A stretch of 64,000 nt of DNA. Origin: Actinia tenebrosa. Lineage: Eukaryota > Cnidaria > Anthozoa > Actiniaria > Actiniidae. Below the pieces are notes generated by a model. That model ran no database searches and was not told the DNA's origin. It worked only from the letters and a program-made list of their open reading frames with translations. Location: positions 3,086-67,085 of the forward strand of contig NW_022261367.1 of assembly GCF_009602425.1 (NCBI RefSeq), read 5' to 3'. Position numbers and translations under genes: made by a program. How positions within the stretch are numbered: the stretch's first letter is position 1; every line of letters starts with the position of its first letter. Of the stretch, positions 42,401 through 53,735 are shown one piece after another.

Positions 42401-43744
42401 TTTGGTTGAGATATTCAGCTTGGATACCCCTTTATCCTTTAGGAATCCTCTCTGAAGGTTAGTGTTATGCATATTATTTTTACCAAAGGGCTCCTCCTTG
42501 CTTTGTAGTGACCTTTTTTATCACGGTGGCTTGGATAACCACATAAAATGTTTATCCCATATATAGAGGGCTACAAGTTTATCAGTTGTTGATGATGATG
42601 ATCACATGGTGACGATGATAATGATTATTATTATTCCAAGCATTGTGATATATACAATAATATTTTGATTTGATTTTGCTTCCATTTTCTCCTTTTACCT
42701 TTCTTTGTTTTACTGTCTGGCCTCCTGTTTTATATCTGATACTTGATTTCAATGTTTCCTTGCTTGAAGTTTATACTAATATAAATTCTTATCAATGAGA
42801 AAATCTGTGACATTGAAAAAGTATTTTAATTGCCAATATTTTTCTATATTTTCAGCAACACTCGTTTGGAAGGCGATTCCACTAATGGAAAAATCCCAGA
42901 GATTTTCATTTTCTCTTCCAAATGATTTTAATTTTAGCTTCAGTTTTTCTCTTTTCCTCAAATTCTACCTTCCATTTCTTTTTTATGGTAAGTTCTGTGG
43001 TCTATTTTATCAGTCAAGAATATTATTTAGAAAAGATGTGACTATTTGCCTTTAGAACTTTGTGAAAACATCAAGCTAGATAGGTTTCAGTCTGAAAAAT
43101 CAGAAATCTTTTCAGTGCCATGCCAAAACCTTTCCACTAAAGTATCCTTGGCTGGAAAACCAGGATAAAGGTTTGCTTGTGAATATCCCCGACTTTTCGA
43201 GGATTTTTCTGGAATCAGTTTGGAATAAAACACTGCTACAACATAAACCTGACTTCCTCGTGTATTGAATTCCCCCATTTTACTATGACGTCACAGCTTG
43301 TTTATAAATGGGACAGAATGGTAAAGGAAAATAAGAATTTGGACTAATTTTATGCTACACCTGTGGTAGCTCTCATGTATAACTGGTTTTCAAACATTTT
43401 ACTGTGTTTATCCTGTAATATATACAGTATTTGGTAGCTATTATTGCTGTTCTAATATTCTAAAAAAATACATTTTTTCATAGTTTTCATATTATTGCTG
43501 TTTTGTCCCCCTTTTGGACTATGATTTTTAGTGTGAAAACAAAATATTATTTTCATGTGACATCATAATGAAATAGGGCAATTAGCGTTATGGTAATATG
43601 GATTTCTTGCAAATTCTATGGCATCATTGGTTATTAAAAAAAATTATAGATTTTTTTGTTACCCTTTCAGGTGGAACATACATGATGATCTACATGAATT
43701 CTTTGAGGAGTAGAAGATATGGCAGGAAAAGGAAAGCTGCTTAA
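36489..43744 (+). CDS. HACD3: Very-long-chain (3R)-3-hydroxyacyl-CoA dehydratase 3
   Basis: Twelve exons (36489-36572, 36649-36691, 37510-37583, 38384-38447, 38944-39083, 39588-39654, 39933-40043, 40623-40750, 41687-41799, 42351-42457, 42856-42987, 43671-43744) join in phase to 378 aa (human 362). Residues 1 to about 110 form a p23-like CS domain (RWAQTKERLYLTIELSDVQ). An acidic charged linker follows (about 107-135, KNEDDSEDDKNEKEQEEE). The membrane dehydratase domain begins near 160. Catalytic Tyr303 and Glu310 are kept in the family spacing YPLGILSE. The family removes water from 3-hydroxyacyl-CoA in the ER fatty-acid elongation cycle. The C-terminus is basic (RRYGRKRKAA), an ER-retention-like tail. 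I chose the ATG at 36489 because it aligns with vertebrate starts; in-frame ATGs at 36462 and 36465 would add 8-9 residues. Confidence 0.95.
37617..37804. mobile_element. MITE family P, copy 1
   Basis: The left end, ATATTCTGCAAACTCAG, faces CTGAGTTTGCAGAACATT at the right. CTGCGATTTTT/GAAAACTGCAG lie outside, and a central inverted pair surrounds GACTGACAG. It lies in HACD3 intron 3. Confidence 0.85.
37886..38083. mobile_element. MITE with TATAGAC..GCAGCTCAATTT arms
   Basis: GTATAGACCCCTTGCA and GCAGCTCAATTTAGAG at the left face CCAAATTGAGCTGC and TGCAAGGAGTCTATAG at the right. It lies in HACD3 intron 3, 80 bp after family P copy 1. Confidence 0.8.
39210..39421. mobile_element. MITE family P, copy 2
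   Basis: The same termini as copy 1 (TACTGCAGTTTTC at the left, GAAAACTGCAGTGA at the right) with TTTCTGCAAACTC / GAGTTTGCAAAC inside. It lies in HACD3 intron 5. Confidence 0.8.
39661..39840. mobile_element. MITE family P, copy 3
   Basis: ATTACTGCGATTTTC and GCACGCTGATATTTG as in copy 1; the centre has GCTGCCATCAATCAAA / TTGACTGGCGGCAGC. It starts within 10 bp of the exon 6 donor in HACD3 intron 6. Confidence 0.75.
40241..40572. mobile_element. MITE family H, copy 2
   Basis: TAAAATAAGCAGTTGCGTCA at the left and GTTTATTTTGACTCAAC at the right. The middle shares GAGAAATGGCATTGAATATG with 8308-8330. It lies in HACD3 intron 7 and ends about 50 bp before exon 8. Confidence 0.7.
40843..41512. repeat. 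Tandem pair of foldback repeats in HACD3 intron 8
   Basis: Copy A is 40843-41121, copy B 41220-41512. Each starts TACAGTATGAGTGGCC, contains an inverted pair (GTTGTATCNGATATACAA facing TTGTAT.ATC.GATACAAC), then ATCAAACGTCTAGG-like sequence and AAGTTTATGCAAAT, and ends TTTCCTCATGAATTATTAAT. There is one unknown base at 40859. Confidence 0.85.
41905..42315. repeat. LINE-like 3' fragment and dispersed repeat in HACD3 intron 9
   Basis: 41905-41998 (TAGTAGTAGTATAACTTTAT) looks like an inverted 3' tail of a non-LTR element, but this is weak. 42110-42315 is related to 12370-12535 (TATGGAAGAAAATTGGAA, GGGTATGGATTTCTGGAAC). Confidence 0.45.
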
Positions 43745-44237
43745 GAAAAACTGAAAACAAATAATTATGCCAATAGGCTATTTCTGGTGGTATCATTTAC
43801 TACCTACATGTGCTTCAATCCTTTCTTGTTCAATTTTTTATTTCCTTGGGAAAATAGTAACAGAGTTGGTGTGTATCCTGGAGGGTTTCAGTTGGTGGTA
43901 ACACATCACACTATAATGCAAATAACTCACTCTTAAAATTCTCACGTTTTAGTTAGTCCAATCTAAACATTCCTGAACATTGTGTATTCTCATTTTAAAT
44001 CAAAGTAGTTAATTTCAGGTCATCCGAAAGGAATTGAAGCCATGACTAAAAGTGATTTAACTCAGCCCATAAAAGGAAGTTGTGTAATTTGTCTAACTGT
44101 CAAGACAAAACGAAAGTAAATATTTAAATTAGTATGTACTATGTATTGTTTTCTAATTATTTTCCCCACAGGCCATGTAAAATCAAATTTATATTCATCT
44201 ACTTTACAGCACTAGTCTTGATCAAGTTGTAATATCT

Positions 44238-44243
44238 AATAAA
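44238..44243 (+). terminator. Candidate HACD3 poly(A) signal AATAAA
   Basis: A canonical hexamer about 490 nt after the stop codon. Confidence 0.5.
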
Positions 44244-44369
44244 AATTTACCTACACTGGTCTCCTATTACTTCAAGATGAATTTAATTTTCCAACTGCAG
44301 TTTTGAGCTGTGAAAATTTTACCAGCTGCAAACAGCGATAAGTCAACAGTTCAGTTCAGAGTATATGCA

Positions 44370-44395
44370 TGATGACCAAGCAAATAATTTGCTGA
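44370..44395. repeat. 26-bp direct repeat bracketing polyubiquitin (downstream copy)
   Basis: TGATGACCAAGCAAATAATT followed by TGCTGA is identical to 46830-46855. A 21-nt partial copy lies at 46762-46782. Confidence 0.85.
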
Positions 44396-44919
44396 ATAAG
44401 CCTGAAGCGAGATGGCATTTTACCCGTCTCTAGACCATAATCCTTTTCACTTTGCTTTTGCTCTTTTATTACGACTATTGTTCCTCCATAGTTAATAGAG
44501 GAAAATGGTTATGAAACCTATTGTTATAATTCTTTGTTCACTTTTGATGTTGAATTGGTCTTGACCATGCACAAGGTTTGATTTTTGCTCATCCAAAATT
44601 GCAAAATAAGTAAACAAACCTCATCTATGGGATTATTGTAAGAAATATTCAAATATCTCTTATAAATCTATAAGTATTTTGAACTAGCAGCCAAAAGAAA
44701 GATTTTGGTCTGTTCACTCAGCCATTGCCAACAATGGTAAAACAAAGGATTGTGCAGGGACACACTTGAAAAAAGTGAACAAAGACATAACAATCAGTTT
44801 CATAAAGAATTTTACAAGCTATTATGGTATAGAGTCAGGGGAAAATGTAAACTCACTTCAGGCTTTATATTATTAGTAGTATTTCTAGAATCTACCCATT
44901 CTTCCTGTTTTCTATTTTA

Positions 44920-45063
44920 AGGCCAGCTTAGACGGTACGATTTTCGCCTACAACTATCGTATACAACATAGCGTGTAAATCAAGCCTACAACTCGCCTAC
45001 GACAGACACGAGCGTGTTGCATACCATAGTTGCAGGCGAAAATCGTACCGTCTAAACCGGCCT
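44920..45063. mobile_element. PIF/Harbinger-like MITE (144 bp, TTA flanks)
   Basis: AGGCCAGCTTAGACGGTACG at the left is mirrored by CGTACCGTCTAAACCGGCCT at the right. TTA precedes and follows the element, matching the TWA target-site duplications typical of PIF/Harbinger. It contains no coding sequence. Confidence 0.8.
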
Positions 45064-45389
45064 TTATGATCCCTGGAGAAGACCCCATTAAGTCCCACTG
45101 CTCCTAAAACTTTACTTACGTCATAGTTTCCTTGCAAAACGAATGTCACTTTCTAAATCTCACAAAAAAAACTTTGCTAAATATATTTTTTTCATGTTGA
45201 GTAATCCAATCACTATAAATTTTTTAGTACTGCTTCAACCGATCAAAATTAAAATGCGAAAATCAACGCAATGAAGAGATTCTACCAATAAAAAGACACA
45301 ATTATTATTCCCTGAGTTATTTATTGAAGACCACTAGTTTAATACATCCAAATTAAATAAGCAAAAATAATGTTTAGGAAAAAACGAAA

Positions 45390-45395
45390 TTTATT
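45390..45395 (-). terminator. Candidate polyubiquitin poly(A) signal
   Basis: AATAAA on the minus strand about 50 nt after the stop codon; a second lies at 45320-45325. Confidence 0.5.
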
Positions 45396-45445
45396 CAGCC
45401 TTTGCAAGTTCTTAACAACAGCATGATTTAAACCTTCATACAAAA

Positions 45446-46394
<949 letters not shown>

Positions 46395-46467
46395 TCACAA
46401 GAACTCTATACGTATACCTTGTTCACGAAGTCGTGTATGGTATATCATGTAGCCCGAAGAACGACCA

Positions 46468-46475
46468 AATTTATA
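46468..46475 (-). promoter_or_regulatory. Polyubiquitin TATA box
   Basis: TATAAATT on the minus strand, 107 bp upstream of the ATG; it predicts a start near 46440 and a leader of about 80 nt without an obvious intron. Confidence 0.7.
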
Positions 46476-46483
46476 CCCTTAAG

Positions 46484-46491
46484 TGACGTCA
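46484..46491. promoter_or_regulatory. Perfect CRE palindrome TGACGTCA
   Basis: The full CREB/ATF consensus, directly upstream of the polyubiquitin TATA box. Confidence 0.7.
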
Positions 46492-46500
46492 TCAGATGTG

Positions 46501-46537
46501 ATTGGTCGTTAAAATTAGACTGCCTTAATTGACCAAT
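46501..46537. promoter_or_regulatory. Two CCAAT boxes in opposite orientation
   Basis: ATTGG at 46501-46505 and CCAAT at 46533-46537, 32 bp apart, in the expected NF-Y range upstream of the TATA box. Confidence 0.6.
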
Positions 46538-46574
46538 CAAATTTAAATACACAGTTGCCGAGTCATTCTGATAT

Positions 46575-46603
46575 TTCCCGAATCATCCCGACGTATCCCC
46601 GAA
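46575..46603. promoter_or_regulatory. Heat-shock-element-like array
   Basis: TTCCCGAA at 46575-46582 is a perfect TTCnnGAA pair. It continues at 5-bp spacing with ATC, GAC and ATC, each matching two of three bases. It lies about 215 bp upstream of the ATG, where stress-inducible polyubiquitin genes carry HSEs. Confidence 0.5.
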
Positions 46604-46711
46604 CAGAAAGGCGTTCTTTTATTTTCTGTTGATTGACAAAGCAGACGTTGAAGAGCACGATCGTTATGGCGCTAAAAAAGATCTGATATTCTCACAAGCC
46701 TTGACCCGCTA

Positions 46712-46855
46712 TTGAAAATGAAACTTCAAAAAACCAAAAGATAACTTTTAAGATGATCAAGGATGACCAAGCAAATAATTTGAAAATGAAACTTCAAAAA
46801 ATCATAAGATAATTTTAACGATGATCAACTGATGACCAAGCAAATAATTTGCTGA
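46712..46855. repeat. Two tandem copies of a ~70-bp repeat upstream of polyubiquitin
   Basis: GAAAATGAAACTTCAAAAAA, AAAGATAA and GATGACCAAGCAAATAATTT occur twice in order. The second copy ends in the 26-bp sequence also found downstream of the gene. Confidence 0.85.
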
Positions 46856-47993
46856 CTTTCCACCTAGAATCTACTCCTTCTTGCCGGAAGTTTCTTTTAA
46901 TATAGCTGACATTTAAATATTAGAAATATTTTTGGAAAATTATCATTATTGGTATTTTTGATAGATATTTTAGTCTTAGTCTTCATATGAACCAACACTA
47001 TACGAAACGTGATCGCTGTCAAGAGAAAAAAAACTGCAACTGGATCGATCCCTGATCTGATACCTAGACTTAGTCCTTACATTGAATTATGCAATTTCAA
47101 GAAACTGTTACGCGTCACCGATCTTGAATATTTTTTTTACAGATAAATTTAGAATTATTCTAAAACGTTTTTAAAAGGCTTTGACTATAAATGACTGAAC
47201 ATCTTCCAGGTTATATGAATACCCCTGATAGATTCTTTAATATTTTTAAAATAAAACAAGTATTATTGTTTAGGCCATTTGAATATAAGTGCATGTATCC
47301 TGATCCGGAATCAAACATGAAAATTTTATACCATCCCAGAATTGAAATCTTTTAAAAAATAGATTTTTGTGGGGAAACAAGAAAAAATTGTATGCACAAA
47401 ACAAACTGGTAGCAGTCTCCTTTTAATTTCCCCCAAGCGAGAGGGGAATTCGAAATTACAACGGAGACTCTGCCAGCAGGGTAAACCACATTTACCCTTA
47501 GTTAAACCACAGGCAACCATAAGCTCACTACATTAATAAGAGAATGTATGGGGATTTAGAATATGCCGCATTTTATTTGGAAAAACGTGAATAAAAGTTT
47601 GTCGACTTACCTGTTGTGTCATTTTGTTTATTTTGAATTACTACAATACTATTCTTTTTTTCTTTCTTTCTTTCTTTGATTTTTGTTTGTGGATCATTCT
47701 CAGTGCATAAAATCCCATTTTCCCAGCCCCAAAAAGGCAAATCCCAGCTCTCATTTTCAAAATCATTGTCGGGTTCAAAACTTAGAACAAAGAAACCATA
47801 ACCTGATGGTTAATATAAATTAATGAGACTGCATGTGGTAGTGATCCATGCCAAATGGCTGTCAAAACACAGCTCATCTGAATACCATATGAATATGCTT
47901 TCAGCATTTCATATCAACTACACAGAGCAAATGAATAAATCATAATGATTCTCATTTCCCAGATAAAGGGACTGCAGAGTCTGGGAAGCTGAA

Positions 47994-48249
47994 TACACCG
48001 TTCTCATAATGGCTGACAAGCACACCAAAATGAGGCCACCCAGTCATCTTGCAAGGCTGAACAAGGCTGCTCATACAAAATAAAGGTGGATAGCACGAAT
48101 TTAGGTCAAAACAAAAAGTCAATTTCTATACTTTTCTTTACTTTCCTTCTATAAACACATTCAATGTGCTTTCATTTCTTCTATATTGTAAACTAATGAA
48201 TGGTTGACCTCATTTTTGTGCACTTGTCAGCCATTATGAGAACGGTGTA
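47994..48249. mobile_element. TA-flanked MITE (mariner-like target), 45-bp inverted repeats
   Basis: CACCGTTCTCATAATGGCTG at the left is mirrored perfectly by CAGCCATTATGAGAACGGTG at the right, with further matching inside. TA dinucleotides flank both ends (47994-47995, 48248-48249). The interior holds no ORF. Confidence 0.85.
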
Positions 48250-48289
48250 TGGCACATTAATATTATATTTTCTTGCACATGCTATTTTT

Positions 48290-48400
48290 TCATTTATATA
48301 ATAATATTCTGTAGTTTTTGTATTCTTGTTAAAATATCTTTGTAATATTTGCATATCTATCAATCTGTGTAAATAAACTAAAGTTCAAAGTTCAAGTTCT
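48290..48400 (+). repeat. Possible LINE 3' tail
   Basis: TTTTTGTATTC, TTTGTAATATTTG, CTGTGTAAATAAACTAAAG and a short (TTCAAAG) microsatellite resemble the 3' end of a CR1/L2-type retrotransposon. No reverse-transcriptase sequence is attached. Confidence 0.35.
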
Positions 48401-48529
48401 CTAAACCAACAAAGACTAACAAACATGGCAGCAGTTCATTAGTATTCTTTTTGCCCAATATTTATTTCAGACAAAAACCAATGCCAGTCGTCTAGGCCAA
48501 GGGAGATGTCAAGATGACCACACATTTAC

Positions 48530-48660
48530 ATGTTGCAAATGCCTCTCAAAACACTGGAAATTGCATTTCAAAGGGTCTTAATTTCAAAAATTCACAGGGA
48601 GGCATGCCTCCGAACTCCCCTAGGTGTTCTTCCAATCAAAATTATGCTCAGGCATTTTCC
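48530..48660. repeat. Dispersed repeat (GGAAATTGCATTTC / GCATGCCTCCGAACTCCCC)
   Basis: Shares CTGGAAAT.GCATTTC, ATTTCAAAA.TT and CATGCC.CCG.ACTCCCCTAG with 60950-61022. I associate this sequence type with cnidarian genomes. Confidence 0.65.
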
Positions 48661-49400
48661 TTCAAATGCCAATAAGTAACCTGGGGCAATGTTACATATT
48701 TACTTTGTGACAGGATGAAATACTAGTATCAATTATTTTTGTGGTGACTATTTTACAGTTTATTAAATATAACCCAACATTTTGCAACAATTGTATTTGC
48801 AAAATAGTCTTTGAGTAAACATACTGTAAATTACTTGAAACATCATGTAAATGTAACTGAAAATTGGCAATGAATAAAGAAACTTGCTTTACAAAATTTA
48901 CTAATCGTCATCTTTAAGTCTTGTTTGTAATTATATTAATAAAATTAACAGTTGAGTACTATTTTTTAAACATTTCATGCAGTCAACTAGTTACCATGTT
49001 ACCATGGCAGGACAATTTAAAGTTTAACTGATCAAAAATAATATATATATCAATTATATTTAGTTCCACATATAAATATTATTTGACATATTTCACAAAT
49101 CCATCTTTTCAATATATTTGATGTTTTAAAGAATGATTAATACAAACGTTTTACAAAAGCATCAATGAAAACATTCATTAAATAAAGGGAGGCTTATCTG
49201 CCTTTTACTGTTTATCATTCAACATTATTTTGATCAAAGTGATACATGAAGCAAAAGTATAATACCCCAGTACATTGATTCTCTTTAACCTATGAAACAA
49301 GATCTAATAATCTAAATTTACCACTATTGGTAATGCTACACACTGATCTAGAAAACAGTGGGAGCATCAAAATAGACTACTGTCAATAAAATTATTATAA

Positions 49401-49686
49401 AATAGGCCCTTTGCAGTTAACAGTCACGTGTCTGTACTGGAATGCAAACGTTTTGTTTTTATATCAAATTGGTGATTCTGTGTAGCTACTTGTAAAGAAC
49501 TGAATGAATACATGTGTATCCAGTGTGTTACAAAATGTAGTTTTATTATGATCTCTCGAAATAGGTTGTAGAAAGTTTGTTTGCATTCCAGTACAGACAC
49601 GTGACACCCATTGGAATCAAGATGTTCATTCATTTGCTCTCAGTGAATTAATCAGCACGTGATTGCTTAGCTGCAAAGGGCCTATT
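49401..49686. mobile_element. MITE (286 bp) with nested CACGTG inverted repeats
   Basis: The outer arms AATAGGCCCTTTGCAG / CTGCAAAGGGCCTATT and the inner arms GTCACGTGTCTGTACTGGAA / TTCCAGTACAGACACGTGAC (49423 and 49605) are near-perfect. It is non-coding. Confidence 0.85.
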
Positions 49687-52141
49687 GAGTACATTTACAT
49701 ACTCTGATTGACAGCAGTCTATTGCCCAATTTCCATGTCACAACTGATGTCTTGACCAGTGCTTAGCCATGAAAAACTGTGGTACCTTGGGTCTAATGCT
49801 TTACCATTTTAGATTACACAGCATTTTCAACCCCCAATGGATGCATTAAACAATGAAATACTGCATTAATCAAAGGCAAAATTTTAGTGCTAGAAATGTC
49901 CAGCAAAAATTGTATCCTCAGAAGTAACCAAGCAAGTAGGGTAGACCTAAATGAACAATTTGTATCATGGTCATGCAAACATACAGTCCTCTAAATTTAA
50001 AAAAAACCTACTGGGTCACAAATTGTGAGAACAGGAATAAAGCAAATACAATGCAGAAAGTTTTTCAGTGATTTTACTATAAAAATATTTTAATTTCTTG
50101 CAACTCAAGATATTATTCATTTTATTGCATATTTTTGGATTTCAACCATAACATTTATAATGGTTTGAATTACTATTTTAATTGATTGACAAAAGCAATA
50201 AAGTCTCAAAGTTTTTGTGGTGCCATAAGAATGAATAGCCCTCAAACATGCTGCACAATATCTTAGGACTCATTACTTTGTGGCCCATTAAGTTTTCAAA
50301 TTCAACCAATGAATTTCAAACTGGTTTGGTCATATACAGCAACACTGACAGAGCACTGGCACTAGTATTAACAAAGCTTTACATACAGCATCTGCAACAG
50401 CCAGAACATTTTGTCTAAGACCCCTTTGCTTGAAGAACTTTTAATTTTGTTTTGTTAAAAGTGGAGAATGGATGGGTTTTATTTTCAACTTGTGTGTGGG
50501 TGTTCAGGGTGTGTCGAACTTTGGACGCCATGTTCTTGAACTGCAATAATCAAAGTAACATTCAAAACAATTAGTATTGCACATGATTAATGTTTAACAT
50601 TAACAACATTTATCTTTATATTATTTTTATCATATTTTAGCAACTTCTAACTAAACTAGAGTTAATGCTAGTAGAATCATTAGTACAAAGTGATTAGCAC
50701 TATTAAAAAACAAATCAAAGACATGTTTAACCAGTGTGTATCAAATTTTAACAAATTTAAGGAAAAACATGGCACTTATCTTGCATGAATATGAATTGAA
50801 CATACTTTGATTATTAGTATAGCCAAATTATTATCAACAAATGGTGTTTAGCTCTTTCTATATTTGAAAGTAAATGAATACAAAAAGATTGGAAAAGATT
50901 GATAAACTTTTTATTAACTGCATAACTTTAAAATATATACACATTTATATACAATTCTTAAATGATTGAATAATGCATTCTAGCTGTCGATCAAACCAAT
51001 AACACTTTCATTCTTCTTAAAATCCTAACACCTGAAGTTTACATATTAAGCCTAGTTCCCACCCATAAGTTGGTGACACACCTACAATGCCACTGTAGGT
51101 AATGCCTGGGACAACATTTCAATGATCAAAACACTTTGTCACCATCATTGCAGACTGTTAATTCAGTTCCAGTCTTACACCATGTCAGTGGTGTTACCAA
51201 TTTGCCTATTAGGTAAAATATAGGGACATAAATGGCAGCATACTTGGGATTGTCCCCCATTTGCCTGTGATGCAAGATGAATATGGAAATCAACAGTCTG
51301 CCTGCGATGTTTCAGCCTCCATGATTAATGCAATATTAGTGCAGTATTAATGCAGTATTAGATTTCCATTGTCAGATAGGAGTCCCAGGTAGTACCTGGA
51401 GTGGCTTCGCAAGCATGTCGCCAACATATGGGAACCAGTTTAAGTGTCATGAACCATTTCCTTTGCCAAGCACTATAAATTTCTGCTACCGTACAATAGA
51501 AAGGATTTGAGATTTGCAAACATATGTAGCTTTTCGATTGGGTGACTTGGTATACAACAGGACCCAACAAAATATTAGGATATATCGGAAAATATTTTTT
51601 CTTTGTAATAGTTTTTCAAAGCGCAGACAGTAAGTTTTGAACGAAAAGCCAACCTATATATCTAAACAATGACGATAGCTAAGCAATGTTTGAGCAAACA
51701 AGTGTCATGTTTAATATCTATGATTATTGCAGAAGGACGAGGAAATGTATATTTTCTATATATACATTTTATCATCCAATATTTAAATTTCAAGCACTAT
51801 TATCAAATTGATCTTAAAGATTTGACTTTGTGAACTCGTAAGCAACTTGACAATAACGCAATCCACTGTAGACTGTGTCATTATACTACGGAGCAACTAT
51901 TTTTGCTATGCAATGTAAAAATATTCTCAATGCATATCTGTTCCTAAGAACGTCATCTTTAAACGGTATATCCTCAGTATTACTTAAAAATACTTCGTAT
52001 TAATGTCATGTCATATGATGGTTAGTGACCACTTTTAGGTTCATTTCAATGAAATGGACTCGCTCTCGATCGAATAGAATACAGCGTACATAAACTTTTT
52101 AAGTTTTGTTCGCAAAATGCTTTTACCAAAGAACAAAAATT

Positions 52142-52630
52142 TCAGTGGGAGACCTCAACATGAGCTTGTCCTTCCACCAACTTACTAGGTACTGATGTTT
52201 TTCGATGGGGAATCTTATCTGGAGTTGGTATTCCTCTTCCGACCCCTAAGACGTCGACGTTTGGTCTTGGTTTAGCAATGGGGCCTTTCTTTTCGGTGCT
52301 CTTTGCCATAGCGTAATCACCAGAATCGAAGTATTTAACCTAAGAAAACAAACTTATTACTTTTAAGAACTAGTTTAGAAAGAACTTTTAGCAAAAACAG
52401 GACACATAGGTGCAATTAAGTGTCAACTAACCCCTCCTTTTTGTAGTCTTTTTCTCATCAAGTCTGTTGTATTTGGCTTTCGATTTGGAAACTTTGCCTT
52501 GAATTTTTCCTCCTCTGTCAACTGAAATTTCAAATTAAACAGCATTTCAAGAACACAATATAGTCGAGAGTCAATATATCTATCAATGGTTTACCTGCGG
52601 TTTGTCCATGGGTTCATTTTCACCACTCAT
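52142..52630 (-). CDS. ENSA: Alpha-endosulfine/ARPP19 (PP2A-B55 inhibitor)
   Basis: Three exons in phase, 52595-52630, 52432-52521 and 52142-52339, encode 107 aa (human ARPP19 112, ENSA 121). The start is MSGENEPMDKPQ. Residues 13-42 (LTEEEKFKAKFPNRKP, then TTDLMRKRLQKG) match the conserved N-terminal region. KYFDSGDYAMAK at 44-55 carries the FDSGDY motif: when Greatwall/MASTL phosphorylates its Ser48, the protein becomes a tight, slowly released inhibitor of PP2A-B55, which permits mitotic entry. RKTSVPSK near the C-terminus retains the PKA-type site of the vertebrate proteins. Invertebrates generally have one gene for the ENSA/ARPP19 pair, so the symbol denotes the family. Introns are short (73-92 bp). 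The small, disordered, charged protein is cytosolic. Confidence 0.96.
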
Positions 52631-53735
52631 TTTGCGCTTGATTTTCCAAAATATGGCCGCTACTTCTCCTTGCTCCTTCGAGTGATCCGCCAAAAGATGG
52701 CTAGCCTCGACTTAATGGTGGTAACACTACTTATAAGGGGAGGGGGGTAGGGCGTTACAAATTGACGAGACAACAACAAGTAATTTACATAAAAAGCTTT
52801 AGTTCTATTCATATTTTTTACTTCACATTTTAATTTTTATCAATGCATAAAATTATAAGTTCTGGGGTTTTATAAAAAATAGTCTAATGGTGTCTTTCTG
52901 AGCTATATGTCTTATCTCCTTTTTCGTTTTTTCTAAGCTCCATTTTTCTTCCAGCATGATCTGATCATATGGGGCATATGTGGGGCATCTAAAATTTGCA
53001 TATTTTTTTGATTATGATTTCTTTCAAAACACCTTTAAAATTATAAAAAGTTACATAGAAAACTTATGTTATGATATGAAATCAGGAAATTATTAGTTGG
53101 CATTGATCAAATAATAATAAAGTTATAATAGGATGTTTCAGTTGCATACTAAAACCTTCATCAGCGAATGGCAAACTTGTGTTAATTTTAATTCATTTGT
53201 GATTTTTTTGTATTGCACTGGGACAGACAAGGACCTCTGGTCGGCACCAATAAAGATTTTTTGTTGAGTGACCATGAGCGACCGTGAGTTGGGTAATACT
53301 TTCACATGCATTAATACAATAAATGTTGGAATTGCCTATGAAACATTAGTGCAAATCACATTTCCAAGTTTGTGTGTATGGGTGGATGGAGGGGGGGGGA
53401 TTCTCCCATACCTGGATAAAATACGCAGCCCCCCCACCCCCCAACATACACATATGTACATACAAACACACTCAAAACTTAAACTCCTTGTGGCCCCTAT
53501 TGGACCAGAATTTTCATAGTGGCTCCTTGAGTATTCTAAATTGTTTGTTTTTTTCAGAGAAAATTGGTTACTGATTAGCTTCCAAAAAAAAACTTGTAAA
53601 TAAAAATAGATGAAGCTCTCAGCTAAGATGTATAATTAATTATAACTTTGCTCTTTTGGAGATAAAGTTAACTAATAGAATAATATATAAATTATTTTTT
53701 TGCTATCTTTATTTTTATTGAGCATATTAATTATA
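52631..53735. other. Spacer between endosulfine start and guanylate cyclase 3' end
   Basis: Contains the presumed endosulfine promoter next to 52631 (no TATA seen). At 53100-53260 lies a stretch ending CACCAATAAAG that may be a degraded retroelement 3' end. At 53380-53470 there is a G-run/C-run low-complexity pair with CACACACATATG-type repeats. No gene is seen. Confidence 0.5.
53708..53719 (-). terminator. Candidate guanylate cyclase poly(A) signals
   Basis: Two overlapping AATAAA hexamers on the minus strand 17-28 nt after the stop codon. This would give a very short 3' UTR, so a more distal site is equally possible. Confidence 0.4.

Larger units (their letters stand above)
43745..45445. 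other. HACD3 3' UTR and convergent intergenic spacer to polyubiquitin
   Basis: Non-coding. It holds the HACD3 poly(A) signal, a 26-bp repeat shared with the far side of the polyubiquitin gene, and a TTA-flanked MITE. The rest is AT-rich sequence with nothing recognised. Confidence 0.7.
46856..52141. other. Long AT-rich stretch between polyubiquitin promoter and endosulfine
   Basis: About 5.3 kb with no coding gene. Part of it, nearest 52141, is probably the endosulfine 3' UTR, since vertebrate ENSA/ARPP19 transcripts have long 3' UTRs, but no end can be fixed from sequence. It contains three repeats listed separately. Confidence 0.6.
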
